Positions 1 through 9,270 of a stretch of DNA of 64,000 bases are shown here, in pieces (positions within the stretch are counted from its first letter, which is position 1; each line of letters begins with the position of its first letter). Under the pieces are notes generated by a model. It saw only the letters and a list, made by a program, of their open reading frames with translations, did not search any database and was not told where the DNA came from. A program made the position numbers and the translations under genes. This DNA comes from Billgrantia tianxiuensis (GTDB lineage Bacteria; Pseudomonadota; Gammaproteobacteria; Pseudomonadales; Halomonadaceae). The stretch spans positions 2,728,001 through 2,792,000 of the forward strand of contig NZ_CP035042.1 in assembly GCF_009834345.1 (NCBI RefSeq), read 5' to 3'.

Positions 1-1006
1 TCGCTAGGCTGTGCCAACATATTAACCGACAGCGGGTGCCGGCTGTGCCAATCGTCGCGATCGGCCGGATCATAGGGGAACAGCACAAAGGAGGGCACAC
101 CCAAGCCATCAGCTATGTGAACCGTAGCAGTTATACCCGACACCAGGGCATCGGCATGGGCGATAAGCGCGATATTGTCATAGACGCTCTGCGTGTCGGG
201 CAACGAAAAGACTCGCTCACTCCATTGTTGACACAGTGCCTCGACCTCCTGCTGCTTGCCGGGAGCGGATAATACGCATACGTCGTGCCCAGGCAGTCGT
301 TCAAGCAGCATGGGGATGAGTTGCCGGCTAGTCTCGAACGTGAGAGTACGGGCACGCCCCTTGCTGAAAGCGTTGAAACAGATGAAGGGACGTCGACCTC
401 TCACAAAGGTAGCCACCCGCTCATCGCTCTGCTCGTTACGGGGACGAGGTACTGGGTATCCGCCCCCTGTACGCCACAGCGTTCAAGCAGTGTCAGGTAT
501 TTCTCGGCAAAATGACGCCCTCGAGTAGCCTCTCCCAGCTTGAGATCGACCAGCCCTACGCTATCGTCCAGGCTAGCAACATGCCTGGCCTGCAATTGAC
601 TCAGCAGGTAGAGCGCTCGATGGTTAGCCAAATGGCTGAAAAACACGACCAGATCGACCTGACCAATACGCTTGGCTAGCTGTCGGATTTCGCCGTAGCC
701 AGCACGCTTCTTCGTTACGTGCACTGTATCCACGCCAAACTGATCGCGAAATACCGGTGCCATATCGGCTGTGGCGATGACTTCCACCGAAATGCCCTGC
801 CGCTGCAGCTCTCTGGGCACGAAGGAGAACACTACCGAATCGCCCCATTTGGCATCCCACCGGATGAAAAGCACCTTGCGAACCTCTGAGGGCCTTTCAA
901 CGGCCAGCTTTTCACGATCAAAAAGCCGTCGAATCAGTGCGATGCGAAGCCTATCTCGGCTCGACCGGACCCCATTCAACCCTTTTCTGATAAGGTATCC
1001 CACCAC
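1..1006 (-). CDS. Glycosyltransferase family 9 (heptosyltransferase-like), 3' end off the window, frameshifted
   Basis: The N-terminal part (residues 1-187 from GTG at 1006, preceded by a GAGGG-type ribosome site) has the Rossmann-like start of ADP-heptose transferases, VLFIRWDAKWGDSVV. The frame breaks at the run of four G at 440-443 (CCCC on the coding strand). One added base restores an open frame down to base 1 that includes the GT9 nucleotide-sugar signature SGVTATVHIADGLGVP. The family moves heptose or a related sugar onto lipopolysaccharide or a glycan at the inner face of the inner membrane. Its place beside polysaccharide genes fits a transferase of this locus; the acceptor is unknown. 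The C-terminus is missing at the left edge. Confidence 0.8.
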
Positions 1007-1149
1007 TCACCCTCGCGTCTGGCCACACTGGCAACGGAAAGAACTTTTCGTTAGGCTTGCCGCACCCGGAAATGGCTCAGGGTAGCACATCACATCGCTC
1101 CCGATAACCGAGCCGTAACGACCTTGGCTACCCAACCAGGAGCATAGAC

Positions 1150-2203
1150 GTGAATATCGTTTTTTCGACCACCCGCCAGTGGAATCCTGGCGACGAATTT
1201 ATTCTCATGGGGTGTATCAACCTGCTTCAGCAATACCTCGGTGAGTTTAATCCCATCATTTACAACCGAAACCCGCAGACACGACGCGCCCGTAAGTATG
1301 ATATCATCAAAGCCATCGACAAGGCGGCCGGCAAAGATCTAGTTGAGAAATTTCTCGACAACTCGGTCAAAGAAAGGCCGCCTATGGATTATGCTGACAT
1401 GGTAGTCTTCGCTGGCTCCCCGAGTGGCGAGGCAGACGCATGGTCAAGCTCTATTCATCCATTCTCGAATACGATCTTCCTACCATTTTTCTTGGCTTGG
1501 GGACCAGCGGGAAATTCAGCTTCAATGACGAACACTTCACTAAGGAAGAACAAGAAGTTTTTAAACGAGCTTCGCTAATAACCACAAGAGATACTGACAC
1601 ACATGATGGGCTGCAACCGCTAGAAACCCATCAGCTACCTTGCCCTGCCTTGCTATCTAGCAAAAGCGGAAGATTGGTAGATAAAGTCAAAAGAATCGGC
1701 TTAATGTACGGTACGAACGACGCGGTTGCCAGCAACAACGTTTCTAGCGATACCTACCAGTACATGATGAATATTTATAAAAAATTACTTGATGATTACG
1801 GTGACGAATACGAAATAGAGTTTGTCTCACACTACATAGACGAGCTATCTCATTTTAGAAAGGACTTCGGTGATCAAACCGTTCGATACTCCTACGACGC
1901 CAAAGATTATCTGGATATTTATAATCGCTATGATCTGGTAATAGGTTACCGTGTCCATGGTATCGGAATATCGGCCTCCATGGGAATCCCCGGCATCATG
2001 CTTGCTCATGATAGACGAGCGGCCACGGTAAAAGGCTTCCTTGCAGACATGATAGCTATTGACGACCCTATGAGCAGGTAAAAGAAACGATTGACGCTTC
2101 AATTGGCAACATCGTGAGCAGAAGCCGCGCATTGGCCGAGCATAAAGAGGCAACACAAGAGCGTTACCTCACCCTGCTAGACCGTCATCTTCGCATCGGT
2201 TAA
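1150..2203 (+). CDS. Polysaccharide pyruvyl transferase-like protein, two frameshifts
   Basis: GTG start at 1150 with AGGAG 8 bases upstream. Three open pieces join into about 351 residues if one C is added to CCCC at 1418-1421 and one to CCC at 2066-2068. The joined protein has the C-terminal signature of the pyruvyl transferase family (PF04230): DLVIGYRVHG followed by SASMGIPGIMLAHD. Members usually transfer pyruvate from phosphoenolpyruvate to a sugar to form a ketal, which adds negative charge; some members act on other substrates. It is divergent from the GT9 gene, with a 143-base gap that should hold both promoters. The family call is firm; pyruvylation itself is inferred. Confidence 0.8.
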
Positions 2204-2272
2204 TGAGAGAAGGCGGCGTACTTTATGCGCGCCGCCTAGCTGCGATGCCTATGGTAGAGGCTCCGCACACCC

Positions 2273-2309
2273 AGAGGCAATGCATGGTACCGAACCCCTC
2301 ATTGCCTCT
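2273..2309. terminator. Hairpin between convergent genes
   Basis: A 10-base perfect inverted repeat (agaggcaatg at 2273-2282, cattgcctct at 2300-2309) overlaps the stop codon of the Wzy-like gene. A second 8-base stem (aggcggcg/cgccgcct, 2211-2237) lies just after the pyruvyl transferase stop. Neither has a clear T run, so they are probable transcript ends or 3' stabilisers of the two converging genes rather than certain terminators. Confidence 0.45.
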
Positions 2310-3546
2310 CGGACATCTGATTCCGATGCAAGAGCGCCATCGCCAATAGCGTCACCTGCATGTAGGTGTAGAAAGTTGTCATCATTTCATGGTGTATCGC
2401 CGCTTCGGTCAGGTTGTACAAGGCAAATCCTAGCGTAAACACCAATGCTGCCTGCGACCAGACATTACTGCTGTCCTGCCGACACAGCCGCCAATGGAAA
2501 ACACCAGGGACGACCAAATAGCCAAAGAGCGCCACCAATCCCAAGACACCACCCGTGGCAGCCATCTCGAAATACTGACTATGAGCATGGCCACGGCTGA
2601 CCCCGAGTACCCATTCGGTTATTTCCCCATCTTCTACCAACTGCGCATTCAGCGCTTCGCGCTCCTCATAGCCAAGCCCGATCAGTGGGCGAGCCAAGAA
2701 AGCATGAGAAGCCGCAGTCCAAAGCTGCAAGCGCCCACCGGTGGATACCGCAGCTTCAATGTCACCCTCTGACAGGTTATCCAACTCGGCGATGGTGTAG
2801 GCAACCCGATCCTGTACGCTGGGCAGCGCGACATAACTCACCGTGCCCAGCAGCAACAAGGCAGCGATACCGCTGGCGAAGGTCTTCCAGCCGATCTTGT
2901 CGATATTCAGCATCAAGAGCACTATCAGCAGGATGGGCATTGCCAGAATGCCTCCCCTGGCTAGCGTGAGCACACAAGTCACGGCACCGGCCAGAGCCGC
3001 GGCCAACAGCCATGCCTTATGGCGGCTACCACGGATCAAACAGGCTGCCAGGAAAGCCATGGCACAGCTGAGATAGCTCAGGTTGATGCTGAACAGAAAG
3101 CCGTCGGCACGGTAGCTCCCCAATGCCTGGGTTTGATAAAGCGCAACGGCCAGTGCACCAAGGCAGCCCAGCACCAAGCCCGCTTCCATGTATTGCCTTA
3201 AAGCAGGCAAGTCAGGCGGGACCAGCAGGTGGCGTAGCATCAGGTAGATGGGCACCAAAGCGGCCATATGCGCGCCTGGAGCCAGGTAACGGGACTCTTG
3301 ATCGGCCCAGAAATAGATAGGCAGCCGGGAAAGCAAGAATAACAGCAGTAGCGCAACCACCACCCAATCGAACGGAGTGATCGTCAGCGTGTGGCGATTG
3401 ACCACCAAATAGCCGATGGAATAAAGCAGCAGCACCGCAACCACGGCATGGCTACGTATCGGCGTGGCGATGAGAAGCACCAGCACCAGGAACAACGCCC
3501 ACTGGTTGACCCACAAAGCTCGCTTTCGCTCGAACACCCCTTTCAT
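2299..3546 (-). CDS. O-antigen polymerase/ligase (Wzy/WaaL) family membrane protein
   Basis: About 415 residues with ten or more hydrophobic spans and a large soluble loop at about residues 240-320. The loop ends in SRGHAHSQYFEMAATGG, the H-x-x-(Y/F) motif plus small residues typical of the PF04932 domain. The family polymerises lipid-linked repeat units or ligates them to an acceptor in the periplasm. I chose ATG at 3546, which has GGGGGAGAGAAGGG just upstream; the longer start at 3573 would put its ribosome site inside the hairpin at 3580-3603. As the only such gene in the locus it is the best candidate for chain polymerase. Confidence 0.8.
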   Translation of the reverse strand: MKGVFERKRALWVNQWALFLVLVLLIATPIRSHAVVAVLLLYSIGYLVVNRHTLTITPFDWVVVALLLLFLLSRLPIYFWADQESRYLAPGAHMAALVPIYLMLRHLLVPPDLPALRQYMEAGLVLGCLGALAVALYQTQALGSYRADGFLFSINLSYLSCAMAFLAACLIRGSRHKAWLLAAALAGAVTCVLTLARGGILAMPILLIVLLMLNIDKIGWKTFASGIAALLLLGTVSYVALPSVQDRVAYTIAELDNLSEGDIEAAVSTGGRLQLWTAASHAFLARPLIGLGYEEREALNAQLVEDGEITEWVLGVSRGHAHSQYFEMAATGGVLGLVALFGYLVVPGVFHWRLCRQDSSNVWSQAALVFTLGFALYNLTEAAIHHEMMTTFYTYMQVTLLAMALLHRNQMSERQ

Positions 3547-3579
3547 TGCCCTTCTCTCCCCCAAGCGAGCCATAAACGC

Positions 3580-3603
3580 AACGAGCGCCCGCAGGCGCTC
3601 GTT
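3580..3603 (-). promoter_or_regulatory. Perfect 10-bp hairpin between sugar transferase and Wzy genes
   Basis: Arms aacgagcgcc (3580-3589) and ggcgctcgtt (3594-3603) enclose a 4-base loop. It lies between two co-directional genes, 34 bases before the chosen Wzy start, with no T run after it. It may be a partial terminator, a processing site or a block that lowers polymerase expression relative to the upstream genes. Confidence 0.5.
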
Positions 3604-3693
3604 GAGATCATATCACCTCCCGCACCGGGCGGTGCGTTGAGGCCGATGAGTGTCCGAGGGCTAGCTCCCACGATAGCGATGTGCAGCCAAGCC

Positions 3694-4968
3694 TTAACGG
3701 GCACCAAAGCCGGTAAACAGGATGCGCACCGTCTTGAGGGAGATCAGCACATCCAGCCACAGCGATACGTGCTTGATGTAGTAGAAGTCATACTGCAGCT
3801 TCTTGGTCATGCCCTGCACCTCTGCCGCATAGCCCTGCTCGACCTGGGCCCAGCCGGTAATACCCGGGCGCACCACATGGCGATAGCTGAAGAAAGGAAC
3901 GTCTTGCTCGTACCATTCGGAGAGCGACGCCGATTCCGGGCGCGGGCCAATGAAGCTCATCTCCCCCTTCAGGATGTTGAAGATCTGGGGCAGCTCATCG
4001 ATACGGTACTTGCGAATGGCCTTGCCGACCCGGGTAATGCGCGGATCATCCTCGGAGATAGTGAAATCCTCGCCGCTCATGTCGTGGTACATGCTGCGAA
4101 ATTTGAACATCAGGAAAGGCCGGGCGCGATAGCCCACGCGCGGCTGCATGAAGAACACCGGGCCAGGACTATCCAGCTTGATGAGAATAGCCGTAACCAG
4201 CATGATCGGCAGCAACACAGGTAACAGCAGGATAGCCCCAAGGGTATCGGCAAGGCGCTTGAAGCGTAGGTACATCAACGAAGGCAGCAGGCTGCCGAAC
4301 TCGTTTTCGGAGAGGCTATCGATCTGCACGCGCCCGGAAATCGACTCATGGATCTGGCGAATGTGGTAAACGGGAATGTGGCATAGGGTGCAGGTGGCCA
4401 GAAATTTCTCCCACTCCGGCGGCAGATCCTCGGCGCGTAGATCGGCCACCACGCCATCGAAGCGGACCCCTTGAAGATCGGGCTCATCCAGCATACGCAG
4501 GTCCAGGCGCCTACTGCCCAGCAGCCGCTTGGTGTCGCCGAACGGCACCAAGGCCAGCTTGAGCTTGCGATAGCGCTTGCCAATGAAATAGCCGAGATAG
4601 AACCATATCAGGCTGGCCAGGTAGCCACCGAACATTACCTGGCGGGTGTAGCCCTCACGAGTAAAAAACAGCAGGGCTACGGCAATCAGAAAAGCAATGG
4701 ATACCGTAGGCAGGATATAGGCAGGCAACTGAGTGCCTGGGTAATCCGCCAAGCGACGCAGCGTCAGGGCAGAAGCCATGAACGCCAACCCAACCGCGAT
4801 AATGGTGTTACTGCGGACATCCGGCAGGTACAACCAGAACTCCCATCCCCAACGCTCCAGCGATGGCAGCAGGATGACCAGCGGCAACCCCACCAGCACG
4901 TGAATGCCCAGCCCCAGCAATAACACCTCGTACCAGCGGGAGTGCCGGCGCTCGTACTTACGTTTCAT
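3694..4968 (-). CDS. Polyprenyl glycosylphosphotransferase (initiating sugar-1-phosphate transferase)
   Basis: 424 residues. Four or five hydrophobic helices fill about residues 10-135, then a soluble CoA-binding-like part, then the catalytic bacterial sugar transferase domain (PF02397) at about 235-424. Visible motifs include KLDSPGPVFFMQPRVG, FKFRSM, ITRVGKAIRKYRIDELPQ and MSFIGPRPE. The family transfers a sugar phosphate from a UDP-sugar to undecaprenyl phosphate, the first step of a lipid-linked repeat unit (WcaJ/WbaP type). Its start overlaps the end of the next upstream gene by 11 bases, so it is translated from the same transcript. The sugar cannot be read from sequence. Confidence 0.92.
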   Translation of the reverse strand: MKRKYERRHSRWYEVLLLGLGIHVLVGLPLVILLPSLERWGWEFWLYLPDVRSNTIIAVGLAFMASALTLRRLADYPGTQLPAYILPTVSIAFLIAVALLFFTREGYTRQVMFGGYLASLIWFYLGYFIGKRYRKLKLALVPFGDTKRLLGSRRLDLRMLDEPDLQGVRFDGVVADLRAEDLPPEWEKFLATCTLCHIPVYHIRQIHESISGRVQIDSLSENEFGSLLPSLMYLRFKRLADTLGAILLLPVLLPIMLVTAILIKLDSPGPVFFMQPRVGYRARPFLMFKFRSMYHDMSGEDFTISEDDPRITRVGKAIRKYRIDELPQIFNILKGEMSFIGPRPESASLSEWYEQDVPFFSYRHVVRPGITGWAQVEQGYAAEVQGMTKKLQYDFYYIKHVSLWLDVLISLKTVRILFTGFGAR

Positions 4969-6154
4969 TCGTCACCAGAGCCAAAACTTCCTCGGCCATG
5001 TCGGCCATGATCTTGTCACGCCGCCATTTTTCTACGAATGCCGGGCGCGGGCGGCAGTGTAACTCAAGTCGATCCAATGCAGCGACAGCCGACTCGACAT
5101 CACCTGGTGCGAATAGCGCAGCGTTATCTATTTCCTCCCTGACGAAGCGCGCGGGAAAGCCCGCCAGCCCAGCCCAGATCGGGCGCCCTGTTGCCGCATA
5201 CTCGAACAGTTTGGAAGGCAGCACGGTCTCCAGCGAAGGCAGGGTATTCAGTTGCAGAAACAGCACATCGGCTGTGCGATAGGCACCGAGCAGCGCCTCG
5301 CGTGGCACGGGGTCTTGCACGTTAACGTTCTTGATGCCTCGCTCATTCAGAGCGCGGCACAGTGCCTCTCGTCCCGCCCCGGCCCCGATAACGGTAAATT
5401 CAACCCGTTTGTGCAACCGCTCAGCCAAACTCGGCAACACGTGCTCGATCCCCTGGCCAGCCCCCAAGTTGCCGGCATAGAGTACCTTCAGCGGTTCGGT
5501 GCCGTGGCAATCCGCACGCTCGAAAAAGCCGGATTCCGCCGCCTCGACGAACGGAAGATCGATACCGTTGGTGTGCCACGTGAAATCTTGGGATGGATAA
5601 TGAGACTCGTAATAGGGAGCAAACCCTCGCGACACCAGGTTGATGCGGTCGGCCCGGTCCAATGCCCAGCGCTCCACCCAACCAAAGATAGGCGCCAGCA
5701 GCCGGCCCACGCCACTAGGTAGCACGTAAGGCAGGTTAGCAACAAAATTATCGCGTATATCCTGATATAGCTTGGCGTTGCAACGCCTTGCCACCCATTG
5801 CCCAAGCGCAGCGGTTACCAAGCGCGATGACGTAGCGATCACCAGATCATACGAAACGCCCTTGATCAGCCTACGTACCTGAAGCGCATAGCAAGTGAAC
5901 GCGCGAGCCTGCGCGGCCATACCACGCCCGCCGGGAACAGGTAAGCGTATGATTCTCACACTACCCGAGAAAAGCGTTTCCTCTTCAGGCGGTGCGTCAC
6001 CTCCGGCTACACACCGGCCAGGCATCGTAGTGATGACATGTAGCTCCGCCCCTTTGGGCAAACGACACGCCAATGCATTCACCAGTGCCTCGGTACGAAA
6101 GGCACCGGCACTGATATCCGGCGGATAATAGAACCCAAGCAGGAGCAATCTCAC
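4958..6154 (-). CDS. Glycosyltransferase family 4 (WbuB-like)
   Basis: 398 residues from a GTG start. The N-terminal domain begins LLLLGFYYPPDISAGAF, typical of WbuB-type GT4 enzymes. The C-terminal nucleotide-sugar domain has VLYAGNLGAGQGIEHV and PSKLFEYAATGRPIWAG with the E-x7-E region. These retaining enzymes add a sugar from a nucleotide donor to the growing lipid-linked oligosaccharide on the cytoplasmic side. It lies 5 bases after the preceding GT4 gene and overlaps the sugar-phosphate transferase, so the three form one transcription unit. Confidence 0.88.
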   Translation of the reverse strand: MRLLLLGFYYPPDISAGAFRTEALVNALACRLPKGAELHVITTMPGRCVAGGDAPPEEETLFSGSVRIIRLPVPGGRGMAAQARAFTCYALQVRRLIKGVSYDLVIATSSRLVTAALGQWVARRCNAKLYQDIRDNFVANLPYVLPSGVGRLLAPIFGWVERWALDRADRINLVSRGFAPYYESHYPSQDFTWHTNGIDLPFVEAAESGFFERADCHGTEPLKVLYAGNLGAGQGIEHVLPSLAERLHKRVEFTVIGAGAGREALCRALNERGIKNVNVQDPVPREALLGAYRTADVLFLQLNTLPSLETVLPSKLFEYAATGRPIWAGLAGFPARFVREEIDNAALFAPGDVESAVAALDRLELHCRPRPAFVEKWRRDKIMADMAEEVLALVTNET

Positions 6155-6159
6155 GAAGC

Positions 6160-7446
6160 CTAACGCCCTGCCTTGGCAACCCGTGAACTGGGCAATATCC
6201 GCTCATACAGCTCGACCAATGCCCGCTCCTGACTCTCCCAGTTGAGCGACCCGGCTGCCTGCTCCGCTTTGGCGCGATGGTAAGCTCGTAACTCCGGTGA
6301 CTCCACCAATTGGCGAATGGCGTTTGCCAAGGCTTCGGTATCACCCGGAGGCACCAACAAACCCAAGTCATGGGTTCGTACCACCTTACCAATCTCGGGT
6401 AGCTGGCTAGCCACTACCGGCAAGCCTGCTATGACGTACTCAAATAGCTTGTTGGAATCGGTAGTGAAGTGGTTCAGGCAAGTGTTCTCGATGGGCTGCA
6501 CACCGACATCCGCCGAGGCGGTATAGGACGGCAGCTCACTGAGCGCAACAGTAGGAATGAAGCGCACACGCTCCTCCAACCCCAACTCGGCGGTCAGTTC
6601 GTGCAGCTCAGCGGCCTGGCGGCCTCCCCCAATAAACACGAAATAGGCATGCGGTACACTGGCAGCAGCCTCCACCAAACGAGGAAGCCCCCTGCCCGGC
6701 TGTAACCCGCCCTGATAGAGCACGATCGGCCAAGGCTCGGCCAGCCCCAGCTCCTCACGAATACGGTTCGAGCCCTCCACTTTGACCAGCCGCGGACGAT
6801 TCTGCAGCACCAAGGGGCGCGGTATGCCATAAGCACGAGCAAAAAACTTGGCACGTGCATCCGTAGTGGTAATGGTGCCCGCCGCTTTAGGCATCAGCTT
6901 CTTTTCCAGCCACCCCACCAGCCCTCGAAATGCCTTGTACCCTTCCCGGTCCGTACTGATCTCGTGAGCATCGTAAACCAAGGGTACGCGAGCAATCTTA
7001 GCCGCCAGCCAAGCGGTAGGTAGTACATTGACATCATGAGCATGGATGACATCCGGACGTGAGCGCACGAGCTGAGCGGCAAGCCCAGCATGGGTCCATA
7101 ACCTAGCCACCAGCTTGAGTAATTGGCGCATGAAGGTTTCCGGTGGCGGAGCAGCAACCTTCTGCGGTTGCGACTTTGTCTTCTCACTCTTCTTGGCGGC
7201 ATTGCGTTCGGCTTCTATACGCTTGCGCTTGCGAAGCTTCCACAGCGGGCTGCGAGAGACACGTACCACCTGAACACCAGAGGCAAGAATTTCTCGCTCT
7301 TCCGTCACACCGGGTGTATGCAGTGCATGCACGACCACTTGATAACCTGACGATTGCAGCGTCTGTGCTTCCTTCAACACCCGCGCATCATTAAGAAACT
7401 CGTTCCATACGACCATGGAAACTGTATTTGTCAATTTAATTTCCAC
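6160..7446 (-). CDS. Glycosyltransferase family 4
   Basis: 428 residues. The N-terminal GT4 domain has VIHAHDVNVLPTAWLAAKIA and PLVYDAHE; the C-terminal domain has IVLYQGGLQPGRGL and NKLFEYVIAGLPVVAS. A basic linker at about residues 75-95 is rich in Lys and Arg. The enzyme should transfer a sugar to the lipid-linked glycan. It is 3 bases from the membrane/kinase-like gene upstream and 5 bases from the next GT4 gene downstream. GC content is near the backbone value here, and the AT-rich island begins just upstream. Donor and acceptor unknown. Confidence 0.88.
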   Translation of the reverse strand: MEIKLTNTVSMVVWNEFLNDARVLKEAQTLQSSGYQVVVHALHTPGVTEEREILASGVQVVRVSRSPLWKLRKRKRIEAERNAAKKSEKTKSQPQKVAAPPPETFMRQLLKLVARLWTHAGLAAQLVRSRPDVIHAHDVNVLPTAWLAAKIARVPLVYDAHEISTDREGYKAFRGLVGWLEKKLMPKAAGTITTTDARAKFFARAYGIPRPLVLQNRPRLVKVEGSNRIREELGLAEPWPIVLYQGGLQPGRGLPRLVEAAASVPHAYFVFIGGGRQAAELHELTAELGLEERVRFIPTVALSELPSYTASADVGVQPIENTCLNHFTTDSNKLFEYVIAGLPVVASQLPEIGKVVRTHDLGLLVPPGDTEALANAIRQLVESPELRAYHRAKAEQAAGSLNWESQERALVELYERILPSSRVAKAGR

Positions 7447-7449
7447 CTA

Positions 7450-9152
7450 TCACTTTTCATTTAGCAAGCGAAGCATGTTCTTGACTTTACCAAATGCTAA
7501 AGACAGCTTCTGCTTATTAATGAGGCGCTCGAGCTCTAATGCCAAAGCAGCAAGCTTAACCCAGTCTGGATCTAAGTTCTTGTGAACATCTACACCCTCG
7601 GATTCAATATAATTTAAAAGCTTGTTTACCTGACCAGGTGGAACACCCGCCCCTAAGGGTTCAAGCGTCCATTTTTCCCAATTAATTGCCAGATGAGCAT
7701 CTGAATTTCTATCCTTCCATACTCCATTGCGAATAGCAGGGTTTACAATTACCAATGGCAACTTATCCAATAGCTTCTTAAGATCCGGCAAGGATTCAAT
7801 AAACTCATCAACAGTAAACAAATGATGTTCATCGTTGACGGCCACCTTTACTCTTTGCAACAAGCCGGGCGTTAAGCGATCACCAACTAATGGCCTGGAA
7901 CGTAGATAACGGTTTTTTAAACTAGCAGAAGGAAGGATAAGAGCTAGGGAGTAACCAACTTCCAACGCCCCTTGTCTGCTTGCTTTTTTGTCAACATCCT
8001 TCCTGGTGATAATTCACACACATGGCAAGAAAGCTTCTCAATCTCTGTTACATGCAATAAAATTGGAGCGGGTAACCCACTAGGCGGGTCCAGCAACAAA
8101 GAGGCCTCATGTCTCGCCAGCGCGGTACGGTTTTTTTCGTAGAGTTTGATCAAGAATTTTCTTTCATCTCCATCAACAGAAACCAGCAAGTGTGGAATAT
8201 TTTGCTGCCCACTTTCTAGCCACTTCACGCTTATACAATTAGCAGATAATGGTGAATTTTTAACATCTGAAAGCAAAGGCGGCAACCAACCGTCGCGCAC
8301 TTCCGGACTCAAATAGCTCCAGATATTATTCTGCTTTGACGATACAGACGAGGGAATGAGTTGCTTGCCATGAAAAAAAAGCGCATCCAATTTTTGACGC
8401 TGTTTACTTAGCCCATATATACTGTTAACAAAACCTGTGACTCGAGAGAACACTTGGCGACTAAGCAACAAAGACACTATTACGACAATAAAACTAGGGG
8501 GCGTCCAAATTACAAACTCCACTATTAGAAAGGCAAAGGCAACAAAAAACCCAACATTACTAATCAAACCAACAAAGGCCGAGAGGTTGGCTTCCAAATA
8601 ATCATTGAACGCTGAGACATATCGGGATAGTACAAGAACCAGCAGGAAAGCACTAACCGGGTAAGCGAGCAACACTAACGACATAGAAGAGTAAAAAAAT
8701 GAAATTCCGGACAAAGAAAGGAAAACAAATACCAGCCCAGCCAAAGCGCTTGAATATTTCTGATAGCCATTGGCCGCTACTTGATCTTGATTTTCGAACA
8801 GACTTAGCTTCTGACTCTTAGAAAGTAGCTTTTCAGACGCAGCAGCTGTCGCCAAATCAATCAGTTTATTCGCCAAAAGGTTGAACAGGAAGAAACCGAC
8901 CGTAGCAACACTAAGCAATACTACCAGCAAGTCACGATCTACTGACTGAAACGATGATGGGAAGTAACGGGGCATCCCATCTGACCCAAGCAGTATAATA
9001 ACTTTCAAGGGAAGAAAGGAGGACAAAAGCGCTGATAGCTGCGCTATCAGGGTTAGTAACACGATGCCAGTGGTATAGTAAGGCACGACCCTATAAAATT
9101 TTGCCCCTAAAGATACACTCCAACGCAAAGCGCTCAAAATTGCATTAAGCAT
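7450..9152 (-). CDS. Membrane protein: ABC-exporter-like membrane domain fused to a kinase-like domain, frameshifted
   Basis: Two overlapping pieces join into about 567 residues when one base is added to CCCC at 7968-7971. Residues 1-230 hold about six hydrophobic spans laid out like an ABC exporter membrane domain (opening VVPYYTTGIVLLTLIAQ; the last helix is followed by SKQRQKLDALFFHG), but no ABC ATPase follows. Residues about 290-500 look like an aminoglycoside-phosphotransferase-type kinase: a candidate lysine in KFLIKLYEK, a glutamate in ARHEASLLL and a late INWEKWTLEP in the place of the usual D-W-E. The normal H-x-D-x-x-x-x-N loop is not intact, which suggests a pseudokinase. Both assignments are fold-level inference. 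It is 3 bases from the GT4 gene. Confidence 0.5.
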
Positions 9153-9270
9153 CTAACATATCACCTGGGCACTAATAGAAAAAGAAAGCATCAAAGTACG
9201 ACGCCCCATACAACCAATATCAAAGCAGACCATTCCATCTAAGAGAAGCGATGCCGCCCACATAAAATAC

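Noticed and set aside
7450..7965. Separate 171-residue hypothetical gene
   Set aside because: Its TTG start lies inside the preceding frame and one base added in a C run fuses it to the membrane protein, as in many other genes here.
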